Virus record (IMG/VR): IMGVR_UViG_3300037558_000714
Span: 1-33,292 of that record
Source of the DNA: a virus
Direction: 5' to 3' (one strand)
Length of the DNA: 33,292 nt
Part shown: in pieces, positions 17,784 to 25,304 of the stretch
Layout: every line of letters begins with the position of its first letter
Position numbering within the stretch: position 1 is the first letter of the stretch
The notes under the pieces: model-generated
Told to the model about the DNA's origin: nothing
Database searches by the model: none
Seen by the model: the letters and a program-made list of their open reading frames with translations, nothing else
Translations under genes and position numbers: made by a program

Positions 17784-17967
17784 GAGTGTCCTTATTATGA
17801 AAAAAGGCAGCATTGTAACCACGATGCCACTCACGGTTATAATGTGACCTGGGGCGATACATACAGACGGGATTGTCTAAGTAAAAATCAACCCACCCTT
17901 CTTTAAACGCCGCAGGAACCTCCCGTGCCTGATAATTCGCAAATGTCATGTGTTTCAACGTGTTCAT
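17743..17967 (-). CDS. Small RMF-like protein overlapping RNR
   Basis: The frame encodes 74 residues. ATG 17967 is preceded by GGAG at suitable spacing, and ATG 17949 is an alternative. The sequence AAFKEGWVDFYLDNP...Y...WHRGYNAAFF matches the spaced pattern of ribosome-modulation-factor-like phage proteins (AxxxGxxxxxxxxPY...WxxGWxxA). It overlaps the 3' end of the RNR gene and the 5' end of the nuclease-like gene, each in a different frame. The pattern of aromatic and glycine residues makes chance unlikely. Ribosome binding or inhibition of a host nucleoid or ribosome function is possible but inferred. Confidence 0.55.
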   Translation of the reverse strand: MNTLKHMTFANYQAREVPAAFKEGWVDFYLDNPVCMYRPRSHYNREWHRGYNAAFFHNKDTHVQSIPQEYLRHV

Positions 17968-19588
17968 CGAACTCCGTGCCTAGTTTTTCTACTGCCTCAG
18001 AATACGGTACTGAGGTCAGGGGTTGGCCCCCTCTTGATCCATCAGGGTAACAGGTAAAGCCACGTAACCTGGGCGCATATTTAGCCAGGGTCTGGGCAAA
18101 ACCTTCTACCGTACTTTCATTATTTAATTTTGATCCCCACGATGGGAGATTAATTGTTGAGGATATGCTCATATCCACATAGTCTTGAACGTCAGCTTGA
18201 AATGACATTCTCCGCTCGTAATCCTCTGCAAGATCCAAAGCACTTTCGATTGTGTCGGGCTGTGCGCCGTAACGATCAATTAGTTCTTGTGCTGCACTAT
18301 CTACTACATACTGGTACACCCAGCGATTGTTGCCTTTTAGATAACGCCGTTTATATGCCACAGCAAAAATAGGCTCAACTCCAGTAGAAGTACCAGCGAG
18401 AATACCAATACTGCCTGTCGGGGCGATTGCTCTATTGGCAACGGGTCTGGACACATTAAGTTCATCTGCTGTTTCTTTCGAAACTTTGTCAGACACTCCA
18501 CGATATACTTGTAACCAAGAATGCAGTTCTGGAGTAACTTCATATTTAGATCCTCTCTGTATCAAAAATTCATGGATACCCATTAGACCAAGACCTAATC
18601 GGCGGTTCTTTTCTCTTGTGTCGTAAACTTTTTCGTAGGGTAGTTTAGCTTTTAGGGTTCCACATATTAGAAACTTTGTTGCCAGTGAAACCACATCAGA
18701 CATTTCATCGATGTCGTTGATGCGGCCCATGTTAATAGAGCCAAGGTTGCATACGTCACTATCGTCAGCAGATGTAACTTCTGTACAGGCGTTCCGTAAT
18801 GTTTCATCCTCTTTGTCAAAGAAATTAAAGCTGAAACCTGGTTCTGCTGACTGCATGGCCTGACGCACATTCTGCATGAACACGTCACCAACTTCACCCG
18901 TTTTGTAGTAGTTTAACAGCCACTCAGTGTCATAGTTAACGCTAATATTAGTCATGTCCAAAGGCGCAGGGAAGTTAAAGTCTTCCTGCTTTATGTCCCA
19001 CAAAGTTTTACCTGTGTTACCAACTGGCATAGCTGCCCAATCTTTAGCTTTTAGGAAGTCATAAATGTCACCATGCTTCCAATTTAAAGACGCATAGATA
19101 GCGGATCTTCGACTGCCACCTTGCATAACCCGCCGACCAATCTCATTGATCATATTCATCTTTGGAATAGGGCCAGAGGCCGTGCCGCCTGTTTTAGAAA
19201 TAGGTGCGCCTGATGCACGATACACGCTGTAGTCCACACCTATGCCGCCACCCGTCATCAAACAGTTTTCTGACTTCCAAGACAACTCTGCCCAATCTTC
19301 TCTGCTATCTTGCTCTGCTCTTAATAAATAACAATTGTTAAAAAACTTATTGGGACGCCCAGCGTAATAAAGATATCGTCCACCAGGAATAAATTTTAGT
19401 TCTTTTATGTATTGTGTTAATTGTTCTATTTCTTCAGGAAATAAATGCTCACCACACACATCTTCAACAAGGGTAGTGGATAACGCATCCCACGTCTCTG
19501 CACCCTCATGGCGATACTTATGGTTAAAAATATCTTCACTAAATTTAGATCGAAATTGTGGGTTCAGGTTTGATTTAAAACTGCTCAT
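17903..19588 (-). CDS. nrdJ: Class II (B12-dependent) ribonucleotide reductase
   Basis: This enzyme makes deoxyribonucleotides using adenosylcobalamin. Start ATG 19588 has AAGGGA 9-10 bases upstream and gives 561 residues. A longer frame to 19645 adds a poor N-terminus. Visible signatures are NNC (C86), NCLMTGGGIGVDYS (108-121), GGSRRSA, NACTE (N266, C268 thiyl site, E270) and VCNLGSINM (C280). PTGSIGILAGTSTGVEP lies in the barrel, and a C-terminal redox pair C550/C559 in CELSGTGGSC ends the protein. There is no N-terminal ATP-cone and no small-subunit gene nearby, which fits class II. It recycles host ribonucleotides for phage replication. The last ~65 bases also code for the small RMF-like gene in another frame. 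Confidence 0.88.
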   Translation of the reverse strand: MSSFKSNLNPQFRSKFSEDIFNHKYRHEGAETWDALSTTLVEDVCGEHLFPEEIEQLTQYIKELKFIPGGRYLYYAGRPNKFFNNCYLLRAEQDSREDWAELSWKSENCLMTGGGIGVDYSVYRASGAPISKTGGTASGPIPKMNMINEIGRRVMQGGSRRSAIYASLNWKHGDIYDFLKAKDWAAMPVGNTGKTLWDIKQEDFNFPAPLDMTNISVNYDTEWLLNYYKTGEVGDVFMQNVRQAMQSAEPGFSFNFFDKEDETLRNACTEVTSADDSDVCNLGSINMGRINDIDEMSDVVSLATKFLICGTLKAKLPYEKVYDTREKNRRLGLGLMGIHEFLIQRGSKYEVTPELHSWLQVYRGVSDKVSKETADELNVSRPVANRAIAPTGSIGILAGTSTGVEPIFAVAYKRRYLKGNNRWVYQYVVDSAAQELIDRYGAQPDTIESALDLAEDYERRMSFQADVQDYVDMSISSTINLPSWGSKLNNESTVEGFAQTLAKYAPRLRGFTCYPDGSRGGQPLTSVPYSEAVEKLGTEFDEHVETHDICELSGTGGSCGV

Positions 19589-19610
19589 TATTATTTTCCC
19601 TTTGTTGTAA

Positions 19611-19937
19611 TTATCTATTATCGCCGCTACCGCCCAGAACCCCACGGACCATGCGACTGTTTAATTTATCCAAATTCCACTGGGCGACTTCTTCCAGACC
19701 AACACCAAGGTCTGTACAAAAATTTGCTAAATACCAGAGAGTGTCACCAGCTTCCAAGGCCAAACCTTTCCTCTGGTCAGGAGACATCATTCCATTGTTG
19801 TCACGTAAGATTTTTTTATACTTACCTGCGATTTCACCTACTTCTGAGCAAAGGCCCATCAGTGTGTAAACGACTACATCCGCATCACTGTATATCGCAG
19901 TCTTTCCAGCCTGGGTTTGGTAATCTTGCATCTTCAT
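19611..19937 (-). CDS. mazG: MazG-like nucleotide pyrophosphohydrolase
   Basis: The 108 residues show the all-alpha NTP pyrophosphatase core: SEVGE (ExxE, about residues 31-35), then about 30 residues later LALEAGDTLWYLANF (ExxD), and a C-terminal helix VAQWNLDKLNSR typical of MazG. The enzyme hydrolyses (d)NTPs, or possibly ppGpp, to monophosphates. In marine phages it is thought to tune nucleotide pools or the starvation response. It lies directly upstream of RNR in the same leftward operon, and its ATG overlaps the stop of the preceding gene. Confidence 0.85.
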   Translation of the reverse strand: MKMQDYQTQAGKTAIYSDADVVVYTLMGLCSEVGEIAGKYKKILRDNNGMMSPDQRKGLALEAGDTLWYLANFCTDLGVGLEEVAQWNLDKLNSRMVRGVLGGSGDNR

Positions 19938-20233
19938 AAATGTTCTCCCCGTTCATGCATTTCGATTAAATCTTGAATAAAAAATTTCATCTTGTTCAGG
20001 TCATAGAGTGTGTCTGTTCCCTGCTTTTCGCCCAAGCGATAACAAGCCTTAAAGATGTCACCACGGCTCTTACTCATGCCCTTGTGGCTAATTAAATGGC
20101 GTAGTTCTTTAGCGTGTTTAGGAAGGGTATAATACGATGTAGACAGTCCATCAGAAGCTACCTTTGTACGATCTGATGTAGTGTCTTTTAATTCAAAAAA
20201 CCTGGAATCGTCCAGTTGCTTCCACTCAGCCAT
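19934..20233 (-). CDS. DUF3310-like protein
   Basis: The 99-residue product has the layout YYTLPKHAKELRHLI...GDIFKACYRLGEKQGTDTLYDLNKMKFFIQDLIE. It resembles the DUF3310 pattern of phage proteins (HYxxP..EAIDxI, GNxxKYxxRxGxKGGTxDLxKAxxYLxxxIE). That family is often annotated as a nucleotide kinase-like phage protein without firm function. It overlaps the neighbours on both sides by four or one bases. Location between MazG and a nuclease gene fits nucleotide metabolism. Confidence 0.6.
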   Translation of the reverse strand: MAEWKQLDDSRFFELKDTTSDRTKVASDGLSTSYYTLPKHAKELRHLISHKGMSKSRGDIFKACYRLGEKQGTDTLYDLNKMKFFIQDLIEMHERGEHL

Positions 20234-20550
20234 TAGTGTGGCTTCTTGCTGCCGTTAATAGGGACAACTTTACTATCCGCTATTGCATCAATAAGTTCAT
20301 CATCTGCTTCAAAAGCCACCTCATTTTCATGGCTTTCTAAAAGAGTTATTACATTACCAATTGATGCTAAAAAACTACCGCCTGAGTATGCGCTAAATTC
20401 AAGACCTGAAAGCATAAGTTCTAAATAAGAACGGGTATCGTCAGGCAGGTCTTTTGAGAAGTTAGAAAAGGTATCGACAACAGGCAGCCCATCATCGTCT
20501 AACCTTACGGTCATACCAATAGTATTCGAAGCCAGGTTGTGTGAATTCAT
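20233..20550 (-). CDS. Unknown early protein (105 aa)
   Basis: The frame starts with ATG 20550 overlapping the TGA of the nuclease gene (ATGA), with GAGGA 9 bases upstream. The product is acidic, with LDDDGLPVVDTFSNF near the N-terminus and a helix-rich centre (YLELMLSGLEFSAYSGGSFLAS), and no membrane segment or cysteine. The tail VPINGSKKPH is basic. I do not recognise a family. Operon position suggests an accessory replication or recombination role. Confidence 0.6.
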   Translation of the reverse strand: MNSHNLASNTIGMTVRLDDDGLPVVDTFSNFSKDLPDDTRSYLELMLSGLEFSAYSGGSFLASIGNVITLLESHENEVAFEADDELIDAIADSKVVPINGSKKPH

Positions 20551-20900
20551 TTTGTAGTCCTCTTAATTAAATTAAAAAAATGGTCTGCGTCCATTAAAGC
20601 CAAAGGCTTACGGCGATCTGCTTTGATGATGGCTACAGGTTCGACATTGTCAGGACAGTTGGATACTGCCTGATCTAAAAATTTATAAACGGCGATCTTA
20701 TTTAAAGCTTTGCACTCGACTGAGTAGGGAAATACGTCCCTTCCTGCCTTTGACAGCAACACATCTTCCCCAGAAGCTCCCATAGAGGTGCTACGCACGT
20801 CAGAAACGTCCAAGGAAGGGAAGGTAGCCAGGATTTGATCCCTGGCCCACTGCTGTAGCTTCCTGCCCTTCGCCTTGGCACTTGAGGTGCTTATAGCCAC
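20547..20900 (-). CDS. PD-(D/E)XK endonuclease (resolvase-like)
   Basis: The 117 residues begin with a basic segment (KAKGRKLQQWARDQIL) and continue with RSTSMGASGEDVLLS...FPYSVECKALNK. This gives an Asp (GEDV) and ExK (ECK) pair in the order of a PD-(D/E)XK nuclease, followed by YKFLDQAVSNC and VAIIKADRRKPLALMDADHF. Small proteins with this layout in phage replication operons are usually annotated as Holliday junction resolvase-like or general endonucleases. It could resolve recombination intermediates produced by the adjacent RecE-like exonuclease. The start overlaps the end of that gene by 10 bases. Confidence 0.68.
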   Translation of the reverse strand: MAISTSSAKAKGRKLQQWARDQILATFPSLDVSDVRSTSMGASGEDVLLSKAGRDVFPYSVECKALNKIAVYKFLDQAVSNCPDNVEPVAIIKADRRKPLALMDADHFFNLIKRTTK

Positions 20901-21691
20901 TTAGGTTTCTCAAGGATGGATATTGGACCCCATCCTGTGCCAAAATCTTGTTTAGCTTCAGCTTCAGCTATTATTGCCAATGTTTTATGCATTTGGGCGG
21001 TGGCCCATTCCAACGCATCTGGGCTAACCATGTGCATATGACTGACAAATGGAGCCGTTTTTTCACAAGCTATAAATGCAAACCTATCTACGTCAAAACC
21101 AACTAAACGACAGATGTATACATAAACGGCAGACTGTATTAAATACGCATATTTATTACACTCAGAGGCAAACCCACGGGGACTAGCATCTGTTGTAGTT
21201 TTTACATCATAAACTGTATGTTCTGACTCAATCAACAAATCTGGGCGAGTCTTGAGTAGAAGCCCAGATTTCGGATCTTTTATAAATATGCTACACTCAT
21301 TAATTCTGTCAGGGTGCTGTAAGGCTGCTGCACAAACAGGATTATCTAAAGCACCTTTGACTATGCACTTAGCCACATTGTATTCTACCTCAGTCAGTAA
21401 AACTTGATCCTCAGTCAGTTCTTCCTTCATCTTTTTAAAGGCAGCACTGGCTTTAGTTTTTGGACCTTTAACAACTAAGTTTCGTTGTGGTTCTAACAGG
21501 TCGGCGTGAACAGCGTTGCCCATAGCAAAAGCAGCGGTTTGGACAATCTTCTGTCCCTTCCAATGCTTCAAAGATTTTTTATGTACTGTCTTAACAGCAG
21601 ACGAGGAAATACCACTTTCATTGTGGTATCCCTCATTTGTCATGTCATATATTACAGCGTTTTGAAATATGTCCTGACTAGCTGTAGCCAT
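20891..21691 (-). CDS. RecE-like exonuclease (PD-(D/E)XK)
   Basis: The 266-residue enzyme has the layout of exonuclease VIII-type proteins: ISSSAVKTVHKKSLKHW (SxSxxK-like N-terminal motif), AFAMGNAVHADLLEP (GxxxHxxLLEP), then ECSIFIKDP...KTRPDLLI and VYDVKTTTDASPRGFASECNKYAYLIQSAVY. The D (RPDLLI), DVK and Q...Y residues form the metal-binding core. It should resect double-stranded DNA 5' to 3' to start single-strand annealing. The upstream gene encodes a probable ssDNA-binding partner and the start codon shares a base with that gene's stop. Confidence 0.8.
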   Translation of the reverse strand: MATASQDIFQNAVIYDMTNEGYHNESGISSSAVKTVHKKSLKHWKGQKIVQTAAFAMGNAVHADLLEPQRNLVVKGPKTKASAAFKKMKEELTEDQVLLTEVEYNVAKCIVKGALDNPVCAAALQHPDRINECSIFIKDPKSGLLLKTRPDLLIESEHTVYDVKTTTDASPRGFASECNKYAYLIQSAVYVYICRLVGFDVDRFAFIACEKTAPFVSHMHMVSPDALEWATAQMHKTLAIIAEAEAKQDFGTGWGPISILEKPKWL

Positions 21692-22578
21692 TATGCTACT
21701 TCTTCGTAATCAGCATCTAAACTTTCGTGAAGCTCATCTAATGTAGCGGCTGCTTCAGCATCGTAAGTCTCACCCTTCAAGGCTTTATAGTACCGACCGT
21801 CTACATAGTTATTTTCACCATCAATGATTTCTTTAATCATCATAATAGTGTCGTAAAGATCCTTTTCCATAGGAAGTTGATTTTTAAAATCAGGTGCATA
21901 CTCATAAGTAAAATAAGATTTCTTCAAAGCATTCTTACGCTTCTCAGTCGTAATATTTACGTTAAAATTCCACATCGATGAGCCACGGGGAACTTTCTTT
22001 AAGTACTGTTGCTCAAAGGGGGCGAATATTTTGTCAGTCGTTTTATCGACCTGGTAATTATTTTGACCATTAAGGCGTATTAAAACAGGGTAATTTTCGT
22101 ATGTCTTTTCTTCACCCAAAGCGTTTTTACCAGTGAAACTTACTAAGCCTCTAAGTTGACGTTGATTTTTTATATCAGAGTACTTTTTACGATCTTCCTC
22201 TGGTATATCCCGCATTTCTTTTGAGGTAGGTTTGCCACAACGGAGTGTCCCCTGGGTATCCCTTGCTTCTTCAAAAAAGTCAGCGATTAGACGTGATTTG
22301 CACGTAATCTTTTGTTCATTAGTATTGTAAATTGAATACTGATGCATTTGACTAATAGGCCGAAAACTTACTGTTTTTGCGTAAAAGAAATTCTTATCGT
22401 TTTTATCTTCTTTAACAAAAATATCGCCAAGTTTTAACTCATTGCCATTATCATCATCTTCATCATAATTAATCTTTAATTCAGGCATAATTATGTTTGA
22501 AGAACCTTGACCACCAGCACCCAATTGTGCCGATAAGTCTTGTAGACTTTGTTGCTCGATTGTCGTTAGTTCACTCAT
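21691..22578 (-). CDS. Probable ssDNA-binding protein with acidic tail
   Basis: This 295-residue soluble protein has a mixed beta-rich body (NIIMPELKINYDEDDD, FFYAKTVSFRPISQMHQYS, LRGLVSFTGKNAL, SSMWNFNVNITTEKRKN). A strongly acidic C-terminus follows (ATLDELHESLDADYEEVA), similar in style to T7 gp2.5 and other SSBs that recruit partners through an acidic tail. There is a cysteine at about residue 93 and another near 114, too few for a zinc site. Position between DNA polymerase and the RecE-like exonuclease supports an SSB or annealase role, but the family is not certain. GGAG lies 10 bases upstream of ATG. Confidence 0.5.
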   Translation of the reverse strand: MSELTTIEQQSLQDLSAQLGAGGQGSSNIIMPELKINYDEDDDNGNELKLGDIFVKEDKNDKNFFYAKTVSFRPISQMHQYSIYNTNEQKITCKSRLIADFFEEARDTQGTLRCGKPTSKEMRDIPEEDRKKYSDIKNQRQLRGLVSFTGKNALGEEKTYENYPVLIRLNGQNNYQVDKTTDKIFAPFEQQYLKKVPRGSSMWNFNVNITTEKRKNALKKSYFTYEYAPDFKNQLPMEKDLYDTIMMIKEIIDGENNYVDGRYYKALKGETYDAEAAATLDELHESLDADYEEVA

Positions 22579-22595
22579 TTAGGAGTCTCCTTGTT

Positions 22596-22630
22596 CGTGA
22601 ACTTATAGAGTACCACAGTTAAGTACCATT
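22596..22630 (-). promoter_or_regulatory. Candidate regulatory region upstream of SSB-like gene
   Basis: On the - strand GGTACT occurs twice, 13 bases apart, directly before a TATAAG box. This is the only gap in an otherwise overlapping block. TGTGGTACT here is also found in the gap at 4843-4851. It may be a promoter or operator, judged by eye only. Confidence 0.3.
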
Positions 22631-24776
22631 AATCAAGAGGAATCTCCTTTTGTTCTAACCAGTTCTTACCTACTGTCATTTCTACAGCTAATGGCAAAAC
22701 TAGTTTATAATCAAAGCGTTGTTCGATTTCTGCTTCCATTTTAGACATAGCTTCAAGTAAAACTTTTTTAACCTGCGTCAATTCATCTGGATGGCAATCT
22801 ACAACAATGGAATCATGCACAGTTAGGATTAATTTTGATTTAAGTTTATGCTTACGGAAAAGACGTAACGCACGGATACAAGCTAAAGGAACCAAATCCC
22901 CAGTAGCAAAACCTTGAATCGGATAATTTACAATTTGGGTAGCGTGACTAACACGTCCATTTCGCAGCCGCACAACATCAGGCCAAAAGTACTGTCTGCC
23001 ACTTGGGGTTTGAACAATGCCATTTTTTAAGACACCATCCATAAGGCGTTTTTGATATGACCCTAGCCCTTTATAGATATTAAAGAATTCATCGTAATAC
23101 GTTTTTATATGTGGAGCTAAACCATGCCCCTGCGAACCGTAGAGAGGTGCAAACGAATGCAACTTTACCGCACCTCTAACTTCCTTAGATACTTTATCAG
23201 TTGGTATTTGGTGAATAATTGAAGCAGTCTGTTTATGGATATCTTTGCCAGCAAAAACATCTTCAATAATTTGTGGATCTCTAGAAACTTCTCCCGCCAC
23301 ACGAAATTCTAATCCGCTGAAATCCATTTCGCAGATCTTAAAGCCAAATCTAGACACAATCGCCTTGCGTACTGGAAATCCTCTTTTTGGTTGATTTTGC
23401 AGATTTACGTTAGAGGAACTAAGTCTTCCTGTAGCAGTAATACATTGATTAAAGTTTGTGTGGATTAAACCATTAGGACGAGTCCAGGTTTGTATGCCAT
23501 TAATAAAACTAGTAAGATATGTAGACAGTGCATTTAAACGACTAAGCTTCGTTAAAAATTCAACGGCGATTAAATTACCTTTGCTTTCAGCGTGTGAAAT
23601 TAAAAGCTTAATAGTAGTCTTATCTGTCTTAAAACCATTCACAGAAGCATACGGAGCGGAGAAGGGGCTTAATTTTAGTCCTGCAATTTTACCTGTAGGA
23701 TTATAAAACGCCCCTACACCTGCACATGAAGGACACTTAGATAAGTTTTTATAAGCTTCACCAGTTACCTTGTACGGAACCTTCTTTTTATACCTCGTTA
23801 TCTTCTTGTACTTTTGTATAAGACCTCTGCCATCACATTCAGGGCAGCATTCTACTGTAGTCTTTTGTATTACTTCAGTTGTGGATCTTACGGCCTTAGT
23901 AAACTCTGCTGCATTCATACGGGGCGGGTATAGGCTCTTTCCATTAGCGTCCGTACCAATGTTAAATGTTTGTATGTGGGCATCCCTATTAATCACCCTT
24001 CGACTATAAATAACCTGGGACATATCAGCCCCAGAGTTTAAGTTTACTGGGGTATCGCCCATGACTTGCTCAACAATTTCATCTAGGCGTTTACTAAGTT
24101 CGTCATGCTCATCTTGAAATTCTTTACCTATATCCGAAAGAACATCTAAATCTATTTTTACACCATTGGTTTCACACTCAACTAAAAACTCCAACATCTC
24201 GTTCATTAGGACCACTATTGGCTCCAACGATTGGTTTTGTGGCTTCTGTAAGTCTTTGCGCTGGGCAAGGTACACTTCTGCACACGATTGAACGTCTGTT
24301 TCTGCGTAGGGTAACAAAACGTCATGCAGGGACATGGCTTCAAAGCCAACGCCTGACTTAAAAAGATCATCTACCAAATCACTTTTCTTTTGTGTACTTA
24401 CTCTGCGCTGGGAAGTTTCTTTCAGCGACAGTTTTGTGCGCTGCCCTTTTGCCAGGATGTATTCGTTAATCATTGTACAGCGGATGGTCGGCGGGATAGG
24501 CATACCCATTGCAGTCAGCCAGAGAACATCAAATTTTGCATTGTGGGCAATTAGTACGTCAGCTTCTTCTAAAGCCCTTCGCATCAACTCTGGGCTATCA
24601 GGCTCATCCTTTTCATCGTGATGAAATACTAGGTTTATAACCTGATCTACTGTATCTTCACCCAGCCAACCAAAATGTGCAGACACACACTTGTTAAGTG
24701 GATTAAAAGGGCTGTTGTCTATTTTACCATCAAAGCGTTGAACTGTTGTTTCTAAGTCGAGGACCAGTACTTTCAT
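22629..24776 (-). CDS. polA: Family A DNA polymerase with internal DnaJ-like zinc module
   Basis: This 715-residue replicative polymerase has a proofreading domain with Exo I (D7, E9 in LDLETT), Exo II (AHNAKFD, to D83) and Exo III (Y157...D161). Residues about 308-356 form an insertion with CPECDGRG (311-318) and CPSCAGVG (348-355), two half-sites of a DnaJ-type zinc finger separated by a Lys-rich loop. The polymerase motifs follow: A (D485, DFSGLEFR), B (R534...K538...F542...Y546) and C (VHD, 653-655). Phe542 corresponds to E. coli Pol I Phe762. The zinc insertion between exonuclease and polymerase is the signature described for HMO-2011-type phages. There is no 5' nuclease domain. The gene follows the methyltransferase by 3 bases. 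Confidence 0.92.
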   Translation of the reverse strand: MKVLVLDLETTVQRFDGKIDNSPFNPLNKCVSAHFGWLGEDTVDQVINLVFHHDEKDEPDSPELMRRALEEADVLIAHNAKFDVLWLTAMGMPIPPTIRCTMINEYILAKGQRTKLSLKETSQRRVSTQKKSDLVDDLFKSGVGFEAMSLHDVLLPYAETDVQSCAEVYLAQRKDLQKPQNQSLEPIVVLMNEMLEFLVECETNGVKIDLDVLSDIGKEFQDEHDELSKRLDEIVEQVMGDTPVNLNSGADMSQVIYSRRVINRDAHIQTFNIGTDANGKSLYPPRMNAAEFTKAVRSTTEVIQKTTVECCPECDGRGLIQKYKKITRYKKKVPYKVTGEAYKNLSKCPSCAGVGAFYNPTGKIAGLKLSPFSAPYASVNGFKTDKTTIKLLISHAESKGNLIAVEFLTKLSRLNALSTYLTSFINGIQTWTRPNGLIHTNFNQCITATGRLSSSNVNLQNQPKRGFPVRKAIVSRFGFKICEMDFSGLEFRVAGEVSRDPQIIEDVFAGKDIHKQTASIIHQIPTDKVSKEVRGAVKLHSFAPLYGSQGHGLAPHIKTYYDEFFNIYKGLGSYQKRLMDGVLKNGIVQTPSGRQYFWPDVVRLRNGRVSHATQIVNYPIQGFATGDLVPLACIRALRLFRKHKLKSKLILTVHDSIVVDCHPDELTQVKKVLLEAMSKMEAEIEQRFDYKLVLPLAVEMTVGKNWLEQKEIPLD

Positions 24777-24779
24777 GTC

Positions 24780-25304
24780 CTACGTTCTTCCGTAGAATTT
24801 AGTGTTATAACTTTCGTCATAACGGTCAAACAAGTACCAACAGGCGTTGTCTTTACCAGCGGTCTTGTCGAACCACTTCACTCTACCAATGCTTACAATT
24901 TTGCGTAACCTGGGCATAAAACGGGTTGCTTGTTTTGTGTGTACCCAATCTGCATCAAACAATAACCAGGTTGGTCTTATGTCTGAAAAGTTTTCTATCA
25001 TAGGATGTAGGATAGAACGCTCCCAAGGCGGGTTCGTTACAATAAGATCAGCACCACCAATATCATTTTCTTCCAAGGCCAAAGCATCAAGCCTATCGAT
25101 GTTTATAGCCTGTGGTTCGATATCGTAGGCACTCGTACATCGAAGACCAATATCTATTAAGCTACGGATTAACGCCCCATCGCCAGCGCAGGGTTCGCAA
25201 AAGCTATCCACGTCCTGAATAAAGGGTCTTAGAGGTTCTACAGCTTCAACAGGTGTTCTATAGTAGTCACGGGGCTTACGCTCAAAATTAGATCGTTTCC
25301 CCAT
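24780..25304 (-). CDS. N6-adenine-type DNA methyltransferase
   Basis: The product has 174 residues. RDYYRTP (12-18) resembles the DxYxTP opening of phage Dam-like enzymes. FCEPCAGDGALI (35-46) is the SAM-binding motif I, YDIEP (60-64) the acidic motif II, and DLIVTNPPWERS (87-98) the catalytic NPPW motif IV of adenine-N6 methyltransferases. It is shorter than typical restriction-modification enzymes and has no target-recognition domain, as in orphan phage enzymes that protect DNA or mark replication. No restriction enzyme gene is adjacent. It overlaps the helicase stop by one base and lies just upstream of DNA polymerase. Confidence 0.78.
   Translation of the reverse strand: MGKRSNFERKPRDYYRTPVEAVEPLRPFIQDVDSFCEPCAGDGALIRSLIDIGLRCTSAYDIEPQAINIDRLDALALEENDIGGADLIVTNPPWERSILHPMIENFSDIRPTWLLFDADWVHTKQATRFMPRLRKIVSIGRVKWFDKTAGKDNACWYLFDRYDESYNTKFYGRT

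Noticed and set aside
17679-17906. Plus-strand 75-codon frame near the early operon end
   Set aside because: It overlaps three minus-strand genes, has no ribosome binding site and no recognisable protein pattern.
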